NCBI GenBank assembly: GCA_024233545.1 | Contig: JACKPL010000007.1 | Span: forward strand, 97,394 to 161,393 | Direction: 5' to 3' | Length of the DNA: 64,000 nucleotides | DNA from: a bacterium | Lineage (GTDB): Bacteria > Auribacterota > Auribacteria > Auribacterales > Auribacteraceae | Shown here: positions 18,744 to 26,986 of the stretch, piece by piece | How positions within the stretch are numbered: position 1 is the stretch's first letter | Layout of the letters: each line of letters starts with the position of its first letter | Program-made: the position numbers and the translations under genes | Notes under the pieces: generated by a model | Told to the model about the DNA's origin: nothing | What the model saw: only the letters and a program-made list of their open reading frames with translations | The model's database searches: none

Positions 18744-19619
18744 TCATAGCACACTGTTTTTTCTGAACAACATCCCTATACTGGCAAGAATAATCAATAA
18801 AATTGTTGCCGGTTCAGGCACTGCTATTTGAGTAATCAAACCTGATCCGCCGCTTCCGAGATAAATATATTTATAAGTTCCGGTATCTCCCGAGTCGCCT
18901 GGTGTTCCTGCTCCGAGCGAATCAGTATAAAGCCAAGTATCTCCAGCTTGTGTTTGGAATGAGTCTTGTGTATCTTGTGCTTGCCAAAGTTTATAAAGGG
19001 TTGTTGCTTCTGCATATGCCCATGTAAATGAATTATTGATGTATGTCCATTCGGCAGGTGGTGTTGGATTGTAGGAGATAGTCAATACGGGATTTACAAT
19101 TGTGCCCATATTGGTGTATGTGGTCCGCGTGTTATATCCTGAACTGGCTTGTTCGGTAAGGATATCGTCAATGAGATATGATTTGTTTATGGGGATTGTA
19201 TAGTGAGAGCCAATCGGATAATTGATAGTATACAGCGATGCCCCGATAGATTCGGTATAATCTGAGCCGGTGATTTGACCGTCTTCTCCACTGAGCATTG
19301 CATGGAATGTTGCCCATGAACCGGATGCGTACGAACTTCTGTCTCCGTCAAATATTACACTGGTAATATTGTTAGTAAAAATTCCGCTGGTATTTTCAAG
19401 GTTGTACCATTTTTGCAATAAAAATTCCACATAGCCTCTGCGGCTACCGTTTATCGGCCCTGCTGTTGTCATCCATGTAGTTGCCTCTACAACCGAAGCA
19501 TTGGTTATTGTTCCGAAAACAACGTCAGAACCGCTTAGGGTAAGGGTTGCCGCATGCATAGCACGAACACCGAATAGCAATAATACAATTGAAAATAGTA
19601 AAAAAATATTTTTCTTCAT
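18744..19619 (-). CDS. PEP-CTERM sorting-signal protein
   Basis: 291 aa. Signal peptide at 1-23 (MKKNIFLLFSIVLLLFGV then MHA), a threonine/serine-rich beta-type extracellular domain (a RRGYVEFLL strand near residue 63 recalls DNRLRE-type stalk domains), and a classic tripartite C-terminus: VPEP, an 18-residue hydrophobic helix (TILLIILASIGMLF), then basic RK. Such proteins are cleaved by an exosortase and displayed with exopolysaccharide. No exosortase gene is in the window. The start has AAGGAGA upstream, and a sigma-54-type promoter lies at 19695-19711. Downstream (18688-18743) I see no terminator. Confidence 0.85.
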   Translation of the reverse strand: MKKNIFLLFSIVLLLFGVRAMHAATLTLSGSDVVFGTITNASVVEATTWMTTAGPINGSRRGYVEFLLQKWYNLENTSGIFTNNITSVIFDGDRSSYASGSWATFHAMLSGEDGQITGSDYTESIGASLYTINYPIGSHYTIPINKSYLIDDILTEQASSGYNTRTTYTNMGTIVNPVLTISYNPTPPAEWTYINNSFTWAYAEATTLYKLWQAQDTQDSFQTQAGDTWLYTDSLGAGTPGDSGDTGTYKYIYLGSGGSGLITQIAVPEPATILLIILASIGMLFRKNSVL

Positions 19620-19694
19620 TATAAAATTCTCCTTGAGGGAATACTTATTTTTCTATCACTTAAAAAAAGCAAATACAAGATGTGAGAACACATT

Positions 19695-19711
19695 AAGCGT
19701 TTATCGTGCCA
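19695..19711 (-). promoter_or_regulatory. Candidate sigma-54 promoter of PEP-CTERM gene 1
   Basis: On the minus strand the site reads TGGCACG-N4-ACGCT. The -24 element matches all seven consensus positions, and the invariant GG and GC are exactly 10 bp apart; the -12 element keeps GC but lacks the TT. The transcript would begin near 19686, about 66 nt before the start codon. Confidence 0.6.
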
Positions 19712-19828
19712 GTTTCGATTAAGAAACACAAAACTGTGTATGTTGTTTTCCTGAAGTAACTTATGGTTTTGTTTCGCGATTTGGTTGAGAGATAGTCAGT
19801 AAAGCATGGCACGGCATACCGTGAAAAA

Positions 19829-19851
19829 GCACGGAACACAGTGTTTTGTGC
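19829..19851. promoter_or_regulatory. Interrupted palindrome, possible enhancer site
   Basis: GCAC-GG-AACAC-A-GTGTT-TT-GTGC: nine of eleven positions are perfectly complementary and the other two are G/T. It is centred about 154 bp upstream of the predicted sigma-54 start site, a distance typical of activator binding sites for enhancer-binding proteins. Function is inferred from position only. Confidence 0.35.
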
Positions 19852-19964
19852 CTATGTAGTGCAGATACTGTTTCTGAGAGAACTTATTTTCACTAAGAGA
19901 AACTCTTTTAATGCCTGATCTAGAAAATAGTATTTCGCTGTTAAAGTATGCAGAATGGAAGAAT

Positions 19965-20417
19965 CTATATTCTTTTAAGGTGCTTTTCAAGTGACCCTGA
20001 TAATCTCTCTAAATATGAGACTAAGAGTTTAAGTTCGGATTCATCAAAATCGTTGAAGGTCAACCGGTCGGTTTTTTCTTTAAGCGGAGATAGTTTTTCT
20101 AGGAATTCTTTTCCTCTGCTATTAAGGCGCAAAATAGAATATCTGTTGTCAGAATTGCTTTGTTTGCGTGATACTAACCTCTTTTCTTCAATCTTCCGCA
20201 CAATAAATGTCAGGTTTCCTTTACTAACAGCGAGCTGTTTTCCGATCTCTTTGAGGGTTAACCCTTGTGGAAAATCACGTAGAAGCAGTAATATGCGCAA
20301 TTGATTTTTTGTAAGGTCGTTTTCTTTGAGAAAAGATACCGTTGCAACATTATGAAGCTGATCGGAAAGTTTCATAATATTCATATTGATACAATCATAG
20401 AGTTTTTTAATCCCCAT
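19965..20417 (-). CDS. MarR-family transcriptional regulator
   Basis: 150 aa, usual for MarR. Layout: N-terminal dimer helices, then the winged helix with LTKNQLRILLLL, the recognition region LTLKEIGKQLAVSKGNLTFIVRKIE (positions about 57-80), the wing SNSDNRYSILRLNSRG with the conserved D-x-R, and a C-terminal helix. It is divergent from the M48 lipoprotein protease gene, and a perfect 16-bp palindrome overlaps its own predicted -35 box, so autorepression is likely. The effector ligand is unknown; the protease gene is the obvious second target. Confidence 0.9.
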   Translation of the reverse strand: MGIKKLYDCINMNIMKLSDQLHNVATVSFLKENDLTKNQLRILLLLRDFPQGLTLKEIGKQLAVSKGNLTFIVRKIEEKRLVSRKQSNSDNRYSILRLNSRGKEFLEKLSPLKEKTDRLTFNDFDESELKLLVSYLERLSGSLEKHLKRI

Positions 20418-20467
20418 CCTCTTTCCCTCATAAAAAATAAATAATTTCTTCCAAAAAACGTACTATT

Positions 20468-20497
20468 ATTATAACAACTTCTTGATACTGTTATCAA
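20468..20497 (-). promoter_or_regulatory. Candidate marR promoter (sigma-70 type)
   Basis: On the minus strand TTGATA, an 18-bp spacer, then a perfect TATAAT. The -10 box lies about 50 nt from the marR start codon. The -35 hexamer is one arm of the palindrome at 20482-20497, so a bound repressor would block polymerase. Confidence 0.6.
20482..20497. promoter_or_regulatory. Candidate MarR operator, 16-bp palindrome
   Basis: TTGATA-CTGT-TATCAA, with perfect 6-bp arms and a 4-bp centre. Size and position fit MarR-type operators. An imperfect relative (TTGATA-ACAC-TATACG) lies 92 bp to the right at 20574-20589, nearer the M48 gene. Confidence 0.55.
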
Positions 20498-20713
20498 ATG
20501 TATACTGATAGTTAAGAATTTGAAGTAAATTTTGTTGTGCTTAAACAAAGTTTTTTATTGGAGATCGAGTGTTTTGATAACACTATACGGTGCCTTTTTA
20601 TAGAAAATTATATCGTTTTGAACGTTTTTAATTAGTGTTTATATCCGTTAAAAAATACGAAATATATAAAAAATAATGGCATTTAATGGATAATGTTTAA
20701 AAAACAAAAGAAG

Positions 20714-20742
20714 TTGTTTTTCTCGAAAAAAATTTATATGAT
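20714..20742 (+). promoter_or_regulatory. Weak candidate promoter of the M48 protease gene
   Basis: TTGTTT, a 17-bp spacer and TATGAT, about 40 nt before the start codon. The -35 box matches only its first three bases, so this is tentative. Confidence 0.3.
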
Positions 20743-20781
20743 ACTTCATTATATAAAAATGCCGGAATTGGAGAAAAGCTT

Positions 20782-21609
20782 ATGAAAAGTAGATTTATTC
20801 AAGGATTGACGTTAGTATCATTTTTATTTGGGTTCATGTCTGTGATATCCGGATGCAGTACTGTCCCGATTACCGGCCGGTCACAGGTGAAGCTCGTATC
20901 GAGTACTGAAATGGACAAAATGAGTTTTGCCGCGTATGAAGAGATTCTTTTAACGTCAAATGTTTTGACAAAACATGAATATTCTGATGAACTTGACCGC
21001 ATTGTATACCGTTTGTCTACAGTCGCAAACGAGATTATTGCTGAGCAAGGCGACCTTGATGTGAGCTATTATAAATGGGATTATCGCATTCTTAAAGCCG
21101 ATGATTATGCAAATGCAGTCTGTTTTCCCAATGGAAAGATGTTGGTATATACCGGAATATTGCCTATTGCTCAAAATGAAACCGGCCTGGCGGTGATTAT
21201 GGGGCATGAGGTGTCCCATGCCATTGCAAATCACGGGCGCGAACAAGTAGGGCGTCAAGGTTTAACCGAGTTTTTCGGTAATGTCGTTACCGGAGCCCTT
21301 GCCGAAACCGAAGCAGAACGACAGCGCATGATGAAAACATATGATGCCCTTGCTCAAGTTGGGTTGCTCTTGCCGTATAGTCGCGTTCAGGAATATGAAG
21401 CTGACCGTATTGGGTTGATCTTGATGGCGCGCGCCGGATATGATCCGCGCGAGGCTATTCCTTTCTGGGAAAGGATGATGTATAAAATGGGGGATAATCC
21501 ATACGATTTCTTATCAACCCATCCTGCATCGACAAAGCGCATTGAACAATTACAGCAATTTATGCCTGAAGCGATGGAAAATTATAATCCCGATAGATGG
21601 AAAAAATAA
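20782..21609 (+). CDS. M48-family metalloprotease lipoprotein
   Basis: 275 aa. A signal peptide ends in the lipobox VISGC (Cys at about residue 25), so the mature protein should be a periplasm-facing lipoprotein. The protease core has MGHEVSHAIANHG with HExxH near residue 138 and a second zinc-ligand segment RVQEYEADRIG. The later STHPAST motif is also family-typical. This matches LoiP/YcaL/BepA-like outer-membrane quality-control proteases without a TPR tail. GGAG lies 8 nt before the ATG. It stands divergent from marR, which may control it through the shared intergenic palindromes. Confidence 0.92.
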   Translation: MKSRFIQGLTLVSFLFGFMSVISGCSTVPITGRSQVKLVSSTEMDKMSFAAYEEILLTSNVLTKHEYSDELDRIVYRLSTVANEIIAEQGDLDVSYYKWDYRILKADDYANAVCFPNGKMLVYTGILPIAQNETGLAVIMGHEVSHAIANHGREQVGRQGLTEFFGNVVTGALAETEAERQRMMKTYDALAQVGLLLPYSRVQEYEADRIGLILMARAGYDPREAIPFWERMMYKMGDNPYDFLSTHPASTKRIEQLQQFMPEAMENYNPDRWKK

Positions 21610-21616
21610 CCGGTAG

Positions 21617-23341
21617 TTAAAATTGCTGGGATTTGGCATAAAAACCATCGTTTTTGCGTGTTGTAAAATGCATGATTGCTGTTTCGGCAATCATCCATAA
21701 TTCAAGAACGAGAATAGCCCCTCCGATAAAGAATAGGTGCCACTTGCCATCTTGAAAGAAGGTGGAAAGATTATGAATCATTGCCCAGCCGGTAAAAAGA
21801 ATAATAAAGACCATGGGAATAAACGTATATAGTGCAGGTTTTTTTTTCTTCAGTAAATAGACGGTTGTTGCCAGCAGTGAAAGCCCTGCTAACAATTGAT
21901 TGGAAGTGCCGAATAAAGGCCATAAGATGAGCCCGCCTTTTCCTCCACCTTGCGACAAGGCTAAGAGTGCCGCAAACAGTACTGCAATCAGTGTTGCGCC
22001 ATGTCGCCCTTTGAGAAAGTTTAGGTTCGTTGTGTGTGCTACCTCGTTGATAACATAGCGCTGAATACGGGTTGATGTGTCGAGTGTTGTTCCTGCAAAT
22101 GATGCAACAAAGACTCCCATGAGCGTAATGCCGATTGAGTGGGGTATTCCGATAGCGTTTAGAAGATTTGCCGCTCCTTTTACAAATGCTCCGACTTTTG
22201 CGGATAATCCTTCCATAGCGCCCCAACTTGAATAAAAATGCGACCAAGCTTGTACACCTGTAAGTGTCGTTCCGTCGGTATTTTTTACCATCATGCCGAT
22301 ACCTGCTGAGACTGCTATCACTACCATAATCGCCATAAACCCTTCAATGAGCATTGAACCAAACCCAACAAAAATTGCGTCGGGCTCGGTGCTCAGTTGT
22401 TTTGATGTTGTACCGGAACTGACCATACAATGGAATCCTGATATTGCGCCGCAGGCGATAGTGACAAACAGAAACGGCAAGAGCGGAGGCGCTCCTTGCG
22501 GATGAAAGTTAAATGCCGGGGCTACGATTGGCGCTTGGGCGGCAACAATACCGAAAAACAACAACCCCAGAGCCACCAATAATTGGTATGCGTTAATAAA
22601 GTCTCTCGGCTGTAATAACTTCCATACTGGTATCACGGATGCTATGTAAGTGTAAATAAGGAGAATTATTGTCCATGACGTTAAAGGAGAAATTCCAAAT
22701 ACGGTAGGCATGGTAACCGGGATGTATGATCCGATGATAATTGTTATGTACATGAGAACAACGGCGGCAACAGTCATTATCACGGTATGTTTTGAGTTGC
22801 GGTGTAAATAGTTGCCCAATGCTATTGCTATGGGTATCTGTGTCCAAATGGGAATGACCGATTCCGGAAACATATTAAAGAGTACCGCCATTACAAGACA
22901 GAAAATTGCTACTACAATCCACAAGGAAAAGAAGATGACAAGTAAGAACAATAATCGTACGCGAGGGTTAATCAGTCTGCGTGATATCTCTCCGATTGAT
23001 TCGCCCCGATTGCGGAGTGAAATTACCAATGACCCTAGATCATGTACCGCTCCCATAAATATGGAGCCGAACAGAATCCATATAATCGCTGGAACCCAAC
23101 CCCAGATGATGCCGATAGCCGGTCCCACAATCGGTCCGGTTCCTGCAATCGATGCGTAATGGTGCCCGAATACGACTTGCTTTTTGCTGGGGACAAAGTC
23201 GATGTCATCCCTCATTGTTTGTGCTGGAGTTATGTTTTTTGCACAGATAGAAAAAATCTTATGAGAAAGAAATTTGCCATAGGTATGGTAAGCAATCAAA
23301 TATCCTATTGCGCTTACAAATAAAAGTATGACAGAACTCAT
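21617..23341 (-). CDS. cstA: Carbon starvation protein A family transporter
   Basis: About 574 aa with some 15-16 membrane helices. Family signatures: YLIAYHTYGKFLS at the N-terminus, FVPSKKQVVFGHHYASIAGTG in two parts, GPIVGPAIG, FHCMVSSGTTSKQL, and LDTSTRIQRY. CstA proteins import peptides or pyruvate during carbon limitation. The ATG at 23341 was chosen because GGAG lies 8 nt upstream, against 2 nt for the ATG at 23347. A strong terminator precedes it at 23460-23488, so it has its own promoter in the 23342-23459 gap, where I see no clear boxes. Ends 8 bp from the convergent M48 gene. Confidence 0.95.
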   Translation of the reverse strand: MSSVILLFVSAIGYLIAYHTYGKFLSHKIFSICAKNITPAQTMRDDIDFVPSKKQVVFGHHYASIAGTGPIVGPAIGIIWGWVPAIIWILFGSIFMGAVHDLGSLVISLRNRGESIGEISRRLINPRVRLLFLLVIFFSLWIVVAIFCLVMAVLFNMFPESVIPIWTQIPIAIALGNYLHRNSKHTVIMTVAAVVLMYITIIIGSYIPVTMPTVFGISPLTSWTIILLIYTYIASVIPVWKLLQPRDFINAYQLLVALGLLFFGIVAAQAPIVAPAFNFHPQGAPPLLPFLFVTIACGAISGFHCMVSSGTTSKQLSTEPDAIFVGFGSMLIEGFMAIMVVIAVSAGIGMMVKNTDGTTLTGVQAWSHFYSSWGAMEGLSAKVGAFVKGAANLLNAIGIPHSIGITLMGVFVASFAGTTLDTSTRIQRYVINEVAHTTNLNFLKGRHGATLIAVLFAALLALSQGGGKGGLILWPLFGTSNQLLAGLSLLATTVYLLKKKKPALYTFIPMVFIILFTGWAMIHNLSTFFQDGKWHLFFIGGAILVLELWMIAETAIMHFTTRKNDGFYAKSQQF

Positions 23342-23459
23342 CGGCATAACTCCATGTCTGTAGTGTCAAAGAGAGAGAATTTATACATTTCAAAAAGTCT
23401 TTTCAACAATAAATATACAAGGCCGCCAATAGAAAATGATACAGTTCGCAAGTCGAATG

Positions 23460-23488
23460 AAAAAAGCCGACACCCATCGGTATCGGCT
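23460..23488 (-). terminator. Rho-independent terminator after the NifU-like gene
   Basis: On the minus strand AGCCGATACC-GATG-GGTGTCGGCT forms a 10-bp stem (one G-U) with a tetraloop, followed by a run of Ts. It begins 26 nt past the NifU-like stop codon. On the plus strand it is followed by CTTTTG, so it may work weakly in both directions. Confidence 0.85.
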
Positions 23489-23513
23489 CTTTTGTTGATA
23501 CTGATAAACGAAA

Positions 23514-23744
23514 TTAAACCGATTCCACCGAAGTGACTTCAGGAATAGCTTTTCTCATTTCCCGTTCGATACCGAGCTTCATGGTCATAATAGCGCTCGG
23601 GCATGTGCCGCATGCGCCTACAAGGCGGAGTTGAACTACATTATCAGCAGTGATATTGACAAGTTCACAGTCTCCTCCGTCTGCTTGAAGAAAAGGACGG
23701 ATTTTGTTAAGCACGGTTTGGACTGCTTCTTTCGATATAGCCAT
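23514..23744 (-). CDS. NifU C-terminal-domain (Nfu-type) Fe-S scaffold protein
   Basis: 76 aa, the length of stand-alone Nfu domains that hold and pass on a 4Fe-4S cluster between dimer subunits. Shows the family core IRPFLQADGGDCELV and the cluster-binding GACGTCPSA with CxxC, then MTMKLGIEREMRK. Good ribosome site (AGGAGA). Monocistronic: a terminator follows, and the upstream neighbour is divergent. No other Fe-S assembly gene is in the window. Confidence 0.93.
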   Translation of the reverse strand: MAISKEAVQTVLNKIRPFLQADGGDCELVNITADNVVQLRLVGACGTCPSAIMTMKLGIEREMRKAIPEVTSVESV

Positions 23745-23938
23745 GGTTGTATCTCCTTTTTACTTATGGAATAATAGTTCTTAATTGTGCTAAGTTTCCA
23801 CTGAGCACGGCTAATTTTCAAGGATTTTGCAGTAAAGGTCAAGGTAAAAGTGAGAAATTTATTGGCAAATATGCATATATGATTACAATAACGTTTATAA
23901 ATATGGCAGTTTTAAAATTCCTGAAGGAGAATGTAAGT

Positions 23939-24091
23939 ATGTGGAAAATCTTCAGAACGGTGTTGTATTGTGTGCTGATTGCACACATGTGTGTTTTTAT
24001 GTCTGGATGCGGGCTTTTACTTATTGGCGCCGGCACAGGCGCATATCTGCATGGGCGTAACCTTGAAAAACAAAAAAACGGTACTGAATAA
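23939..24091 (+). CDS. Small predicted lipoprotein
   Basis: 50 aa. An AAGGAGA ribosome site precedes the ATG at 23939; the longer frame from 23747 lacks one and begins inside the divergent nfu promoter region. The sequence is almost all signal peptide, a lipobox FMSGC (Cys at about 23), a glycine-zipper-like GLLLIGAGTGAYLHG and a short charged tail. The start of the mature part resembles the N-terminus of DUF3568-type lipoproteins, but it is far shorter. It lies 20 bp ahead of the TMTC-like gene, so they are probably co-expressed. Function unknown. Confidence 0.6.
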   Translation: MWKIFRTVLYCVLIAHMCVFMSGCGLLLIGAGTGAYLHGRNLEKQKNGTE

Positions 24092-24111
24092 ACCAATTTG
24101 AAAGAATATTT

Positions 24112-26163
24112 TTGAAAAAAAGTATTTTGCCAATAGTCATGATTTGGGTGGGAATTGCTCTCCTCTATGGGCGGGTAATAACGTTTGGATTTGTCAATTG
24201 GGATGATTATTCTTATCTTCACGATAATCCTTTATTGCGTGGTGCTTTCCTTCAAGCGTGCAGGGAACTTTTTTCGCATTTTTGTTTTGGCAATTATTTT
24301 CCCTTGCATCTGTTGAGCTATTTAGTAGAAAAATCTTTATTTGAGCATTCGGCATGGGTTTTTCATACGACGAATATTCTTCTGCACGGCTTTAATGCAT
24401 GTTTGCTGTATGTATTGTTCACTATGATATCCGGCAATCAGAAAATAAGCGGGCTGTCAGCGATTCTGTTTGCCGTACATCCTGTCCATGTTGAATCGGT
24501 AGCATGGATTTCAGAGCGGAAAGACGTATTGTTTCTTTTTTTTCTTTTGTTGTCCGCAGTATTGTATTGGTCGTATATGCACGCAAATAAGAAAACGGCT
24601 CTCTTTTTTTCATATATTATGTATATATGTTCATTATTGTCAAAATCTTCTGGCGTAACGTTTCCTTTATTATTAGTGGTTACCTGCATGTATGCTAAGC
24701 CGTGGAAGGTGTTCAAAAGGCATTTCATAAGTGTTATTCCTTTTTTTGTATTTGCTGGTTCCGCCTGTGTGGTTCAAATGATAGGAGGTTCGCTTTACGG
24801 TGTATGGGGCGATGGATATTCTTTGCGAACAATGGTTGACAGTGTCATAGCGTATATACTGCATATTGTCTTTCCGATTGGATTGTCGCCTCGGTATGCT
24901 CGCGTCTTCTCAATGCCATGGTATGTGCTCAGTGTTCTGTTAGTTGGCGGTGTAGCGATGTGGAAAAAAGTACAATTGTTCCGTTGGGCATCGATTTGGT
25001 TTCTATGTGCGTTATTGCCTGTACTGCATATTGTATCAATACAAATTCTTATGGCTGACAGGTATCTTTATTTGGCGGCGTGCCCCCTGTATTTTTTATT
25101 TTCATTTTACTATATAAAAATTGTTGGAAATGTTCAGGCTAAACTGCAGAGGAATACAGCCATTCTGCTCGGTTTTTGTGTGGTAATGCTTTTGTTTTGC
25201 CAGACACTTAACCTTACAGAAACGTGGCGTTCAACACAAACAATGTGGAAAAGAGTAATGCGTGTTGATGCATTGGACCCGATACCGGTAATACAGCTTG
25301 GGCTCATCGAATATTTAGAATCAGGTGACATCAACATTGCTTCCCAGTATTTAGGCCATGCGTACAATTTAGCTCCTGCAGATTCGGAAGTGTTGTATAA
25401 CTGTGGAATGTTTGCACTTGAACAAGGCGATTTTGAACGAGCGGAAAGCATGCTTACACAGCTTGTGTCAGTACCGAAACATTTAAAAAAATTTCCGTAT
25501 GCGTTGTTAATTTTAGTTAAACTGTATGCGTTGAAAGGTAATTTCAGCTCTGAGAACGCTCTCCTGTCGAATGAGATGCGCATATATTATCCTCATGCGT
25601 TAGTGCGCTTACAAGAAAGTTTACGGTATCGGCATACGCTTTTTGAGGAACTGAAACAATCCGCCGCAAAAGGTCAAACACAGATAGAGAAAATTTGGGG
25701 ACTTTTTGATGCGGGGGCAGTTTATCCGGCAATTTCATTTGCAAAAAGTAATAGTTCATTGCTTGATGAATTGGGCGATATTTCTTTCATCAACTTGGTT
25801 TTCGCTCATGTAATGAATAGTAAAAGAGGCTTGAATATTCATTTAGACAGTAATACATTGTCTCATCCTTTCTTCCGTTATATGTATCCCATAATTGAAT
25901 CAAACCTGCACATACCTGACGATTATTTTGAGCAAGGGAAACAATTGTTTAGCAATGAACCGTTGTTTTGGTTGGAGTTTGGTATGTACTGTGCGCTTCA
26001 ATTATGCGATATGAACATGGCTCGCAAATGTTTAGAAACCTTGTTAGAGTGCAATCCTTATTGGGAAGTCTTCCCGCGTGTTATTGAATTGAGAAGAACC
26101 GTGGCGCGATACGAACACGTAACTATTTTCGATTTAGTAACGGAATATATCCTGCGGCGTTAA
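24112..26163 (+). CDS. Second TMTC-like membrane protein with TPR tail
   Basis: 683 aa. Same design as the protein at 7727-9487: a first loop with FGFVNWDDYSYLHDNPLL (acidic pair), NYFPLHLLSYLVEKSLF, AVHPVHVESVAWISERKDVL (a hallmark of TMTC/DUF1736 proteins), about ten membrane helices to residue 360, then TPR-like repeats of which the first ones are clear and the later ones degenerate. Likely a GT-C type sugar transferase or a relative that uses a polyprenyl-linked donor. The start is TTG (24112) with a weak ribosome site; an ATG nine codons on is the alternative. The 3' end overlaps the convergent PAP2 gene by 41 bp. Confidence 0.78.
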   Translation: MKKSILPIVMIWVGIALLYGRVITFGFVNWDDYSYLHDNPLLRGAFLQACRELFSHFCFGNYFPLHLLSYLVEKSLFEHSAWVFHTTNILLHGFNACLLYVLFTMISGNQKISGLSAILFAVHPVHVESVAWISERKDVLFLFFLLLSAVLYWSYMHANKKTALFFSYIMYICSLLSKSSGVTFPLLLVVTCMYAKPWKVFKRHFISVIPFFVFAGSACVVQMIGGSLYGVWGDGYSLRTMVDSVIAYILHIVFPIGLSPRYARVFSMPWYVLSVLLVGGVAMWKKVQLFRWASIWFLCALLPVLHIVSIQILMADRYLYLAACPLYFLFSFYYIKIVGNVQAKLQRNTAILLGFCVVMLLFCQTLNLTETWRSTQTMWKRVMRVDALDPIPVIQLGLIEYLESGDINIASQYLGHAYNLAPADSEVLYNCGMFALEQGDFERAESMLTQLVSVPKHLKKFPYALLILVKLYALKGNFSSENALLSNEMRIYYPHALVRLQESLRYRHTLFEELKQSAAKGQTQIEKIWGLFDAGAVYPAISFAKSNSSLLDELGDISFINLVFAHVMNSKRGLNIHLDSNTLSHPFFRYMYPIIESNLHIPDDYFEQGKQLFSNEPLFWLEFGMYCALQLCDMNMARKCLETLLECNPYWEVFPRVIELRRTVARYEHVTIFDLVTEYILRR

Positions 26164-26986
26164 AAAAAAAGTAGCTCATCCATAGCCCATGAAGCACAAA
26201 TTCTGTAAGTTTGGGCAATTGCAGAAAAGTGCTTATAAAAATTACCGTTGTATTTCCAATAAACATAAGGCATAAGGCAAGAAATCGCTGTGACGGTATA
26301 CGCTGAACATTTTGTTTTAAAGGAAGTAACATACCGCAGGATAGGCCGGCAAGCGTGGAACACAATGCCGTGATTCGTTCCGAACAGGGAAGCAGGAGCA
26401 AACTTGCACAAACCAGAATCAGGAGAATCGTAGGAGAAGAGAAATTTCTCTTCTCTGAATATAAGTATCCGGCAAGAATAATGAGTCCGGCAATCCATCC
26501 TCCGATGATGTCGGTCGGAAAATGTGCCGCAAGATATAAGCGGGAAAACGAAACCGACAGAATTATTCCAATAAGAAGAGTACATAAGGGCAGTGATTTT
26601 CTCAGGCGTATAATGAGCAAACCGCCAAGCAATGCTGACATTTGCGCATGTCCGCTGGGAAATGAAAATCCTTTTGCGAAAGTTTCGTAGAGCGGAGTTA
26701 CAATTTCGGGCGATGGGCGGTTAATGCTAAACAGTTCTTTGATGAGAGCATTCAGTATAAGAGAGCCGAGAACGAGTTTTGAATATGAATATGCTTTAGT
26801 TCTCGACATACAGGCAAAGAATGTGGGGATAAGAAGAAGATACAAATATTTGCTTCCGAGAACCGTCATACTGAAGAAAAAGAGTGTCAGAAATTCTGTA
26901 CGGTGTTCACATATCCACAAGAGCAACTGGTATTCTGAGTTTCGAAAAGATTCCATGAAAGATGAAAAAAATAAAAAATGAATCAT
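26123..26986 (-). CDS. PAP2-family membrane phosphatase
   Basis: 287 aa polytopic membrane protein with the three phosphatidic-acid-phosphatase motifs: KELFSINRP, FPSGHAQ, and SRLYLAAHFPTD. The His and Asp/Arg residues needed for the phospho-enzyme are intact. Substrates in the family include undecaprenyl pyrophosphate, phosphatidate and lipid A phosphates. The ATG at 26986 overlaps the stop of the kinase gene upstream as ATGA, which decides the start over a longer frame from 27001 and implies translational coupling to that two-component protein. Its 3' end overlaps the convergent TMTC-like gene. Confidence 0.88.
   Translation of the reverse strand: MIHFLFFSSFMESFRNSEYQLLLWICEHRTEFLTLFFFSMTVLGSKYLYLLLIPTFFACMSRTKAYSYSKLVLGSLILNALIKELFSINRPSPEIVTPLYETFAKGFSFPSGHAQMSALLGGLLIIRLRKSLPLCTLLIGIILSVSFSRLYLAAHFPTDIIGGWIAGLIILAGYLYSEKRNFSSPTILLILVCASLLLLPCSERITALCSTLAGLSCGMLLPLKQNVQRIPSQRFLALCLMFIGNTTVIFISTFLQLPKLTEFVLHGLWMSYFFFNAAGYIPLLNRK

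Larger units (their letters stand above)
19620..19964. other. 345-bp non-coding region upstream of the PEP-CTERM gene
   Basis: AT-rich spacer between the PEP-CTERM gene and the MarR gene, both transcribed leftward. It holds the sigma-54-type site (19695-19711), an adjacent GTTTC-N6-GAAAC inverted repeat (19712-19727), a small hairpin CACGG-CATA-CCGTG (19810-19823) and an interrupted palindrome (19829-19851). A 64-codon ORF crossing 19796-19990 has no family resemblance and overlaps marR, so it is treated as chance. Confidence 0.6.
20418..20781. other. Divergent regulatory region between marR and the M48 gene
   Basis: 364 bp, very AT-rich. Contains the marR promoter and its palindromic operator (20468-20497), a second imperfect TTGATA half-palindrome (20574-20589), and a weak promoter-like pair before the protease gene (20714-20742). 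No ORF of note. Confidence 0.6.

Noticed and set aside
19810..19828. Hairpin CACGG-CATA-CCGTG followed by AAAAA as a terminator
   Set aside because: The run of As is on the wrong side for both strands: plus-strand RNA would end in As, and minus-strand Ts precede the stem.
19796..19990. 64-codon minus-strand ORF between marR and the PEP-CTERM gene
   Set aside because: Overlaps the end of marR, has no ribosome site I can see and runs through the palindromes of the regulatory region.
23747..24091. Full 114-codon frame as one protein
   Set aside because: The first 64 codons lack a ribosome site and a sensible signal; the start at 23939 gives a normal lipoprotein signal with AAGGAGA.
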